Source: Pseudogulbenkiania sp. MAI-1
Lineage (GTDB): Bacteria > Pseudomonadota > Gammaproteobacteria > Burkholderiales > Chromobacteriaceae
Direction: 5' to 3'
DNA length: 64,000 nt
Assembly (NCBI RefSeq): GCF_000527175.1
Contig: NZ_AZUR01000001.1
Location: forward strand, 2,332,501 to 2,396,500
Shown here: positions 63,896 through 64,000 of the stretch, piece by piece
Position numbering within the stretch: position 1 is the stretch's first letter
How the letters are laid out: every line of letters starts with the position of its first letter
Notes under the pieces: generated by a model
The model's input: the letters and a program-made list of their open reading frames with translations, nothing else
What the model was told of the DNA's origin: nothing
Database searches by the model: none
Program-made: the position numbers and the translations under genes

Positions 63896-64000
63896 TCGCC
63901 CTCCCCGATTTAATCATTCCAAGACGCTGAGAAAAACGATCCAACACAATCGTCAACACGACTATCGCAATACCCGCATTTACAGATTTATCAATCTGGA
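63888..64000 (-). CDS. partial ProW-like ABC permease (C-terminal end, runs off window)
   Basis: The last 36 codons of a gene entering from the right edge read QIDKSVNAGIAIVVLTIVLDRF and SQRLGMIKSGRANE before TAA. This is the usual C-terminal helix of ProW-type permeases. Its stop overlaps the start of the next permease. Confidence 0.8.
   Translation of the reverse strand, partial: QIDKSVNAGIAIVVLTIVLDRFSQRLGMIKSGRANE

Overview
The window looks like a chromosomal accessory region of an aerobic betaproteobacterium, probably a Chromobacteriaceae/Neisseriales relative. This placement is an inference from protein style (GapN next to pyruvate kinase, MERESMEYD-type ETF-QO start, PurF) and was not tested by alignment. 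Base composition is a mosaic. GC-rich core-like blocks (purF, etf genes, the glutamate mutase cluster, gapN-pyk) alternate with AT-richer blocks (3.6-4.5 kb, 24-25.4 kb, 28.6-29.6 kb, 58.7-64 kb). The DNA is scarred by at least five transposase genes or remnants (two IS5, one IS1634 with terminal repeats, one IS481, one IS3) and by several decayed gene ends.

Layout: 0.5-1.9 kb holds a decayed qor / LysR / rarD block that mirrors functional genes further on. 1.9-3.4 kb holds IS5 remnants, and 4.86-6.79 kb an IS1634 element. 6.97-11.3 kb is a beta-alanine/malonate-semialdehyde operon (quinone oxidoreductase, CoA-acylating semialdehyde dehydrogenase, YciI protein, omega-aminotransferase), followed by rarD and purF on the other strand. 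14.5-17.7 kb is a GMC alcohol dehydrogenase plus aldehyde dehydrogenase pair. 18.3-21.5 kb holds a VOC protein, a truncated FAD oxidoreductase, a 4-OT tautomerase and an FCD-type GntR regulator. 22.3-28.3 kb holds etfBA copy 1, a DUF3422 protein, ETF-quinone oxidoreductase and proC. 29.9-36.6 kb is a six-gene methylaspartate (glutamate mutase) pathway with a divergent LysR. 38.2-42.4 kb holds glutathione-dependent formaldehyde dehydrogenase, a GST and a chemoreceptor. 43.0-54.97 kb holds a GATase-AraC regulator, a proX-proW-proV-etfB-etfA operon (etf copy 2), a trimethylamine dehydrogenase/StcD-like flavoprotein with a divergent TetR, an Ldh2-family reductase and a ProC-like reductase. 55.3-58.4 kb is gapN-pyk. 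58.7-64 kb is an AT-rich uptake/catabolic cluster (FGGY kinase, cupin, TIM barrel, DadA-like oxidase, two ProW-like permeases) that runs off the window.

Two signals stand out. First, seven intergenic sites carry a GTATAC core, most of them matching TNGTATACNA. They lie before the GMC/ALDH genes, the truncated oxidoreductase/tautomerase area, etfBA copy 1, ETF-QO-proC, proXWV-etfBA copy 2 and the Ldh2/ProC-like pair, and a GntR gene sits among them. This suggests one dispersed regulon. Second, etfB-etfA is present twice, almost identical, in inverted orientation about 20 kb apart. Together with a TMADH-like demethylase, ETF-QO, a quaternary-amine ABC importer, a GbdR-type regulator and formaldehyde detoxification, the simplest reading is a system that imports and oxidatively demethylates an N-methylated or quaternary amine, feeding electrons through ETF to quinone. 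The substrate is not known.
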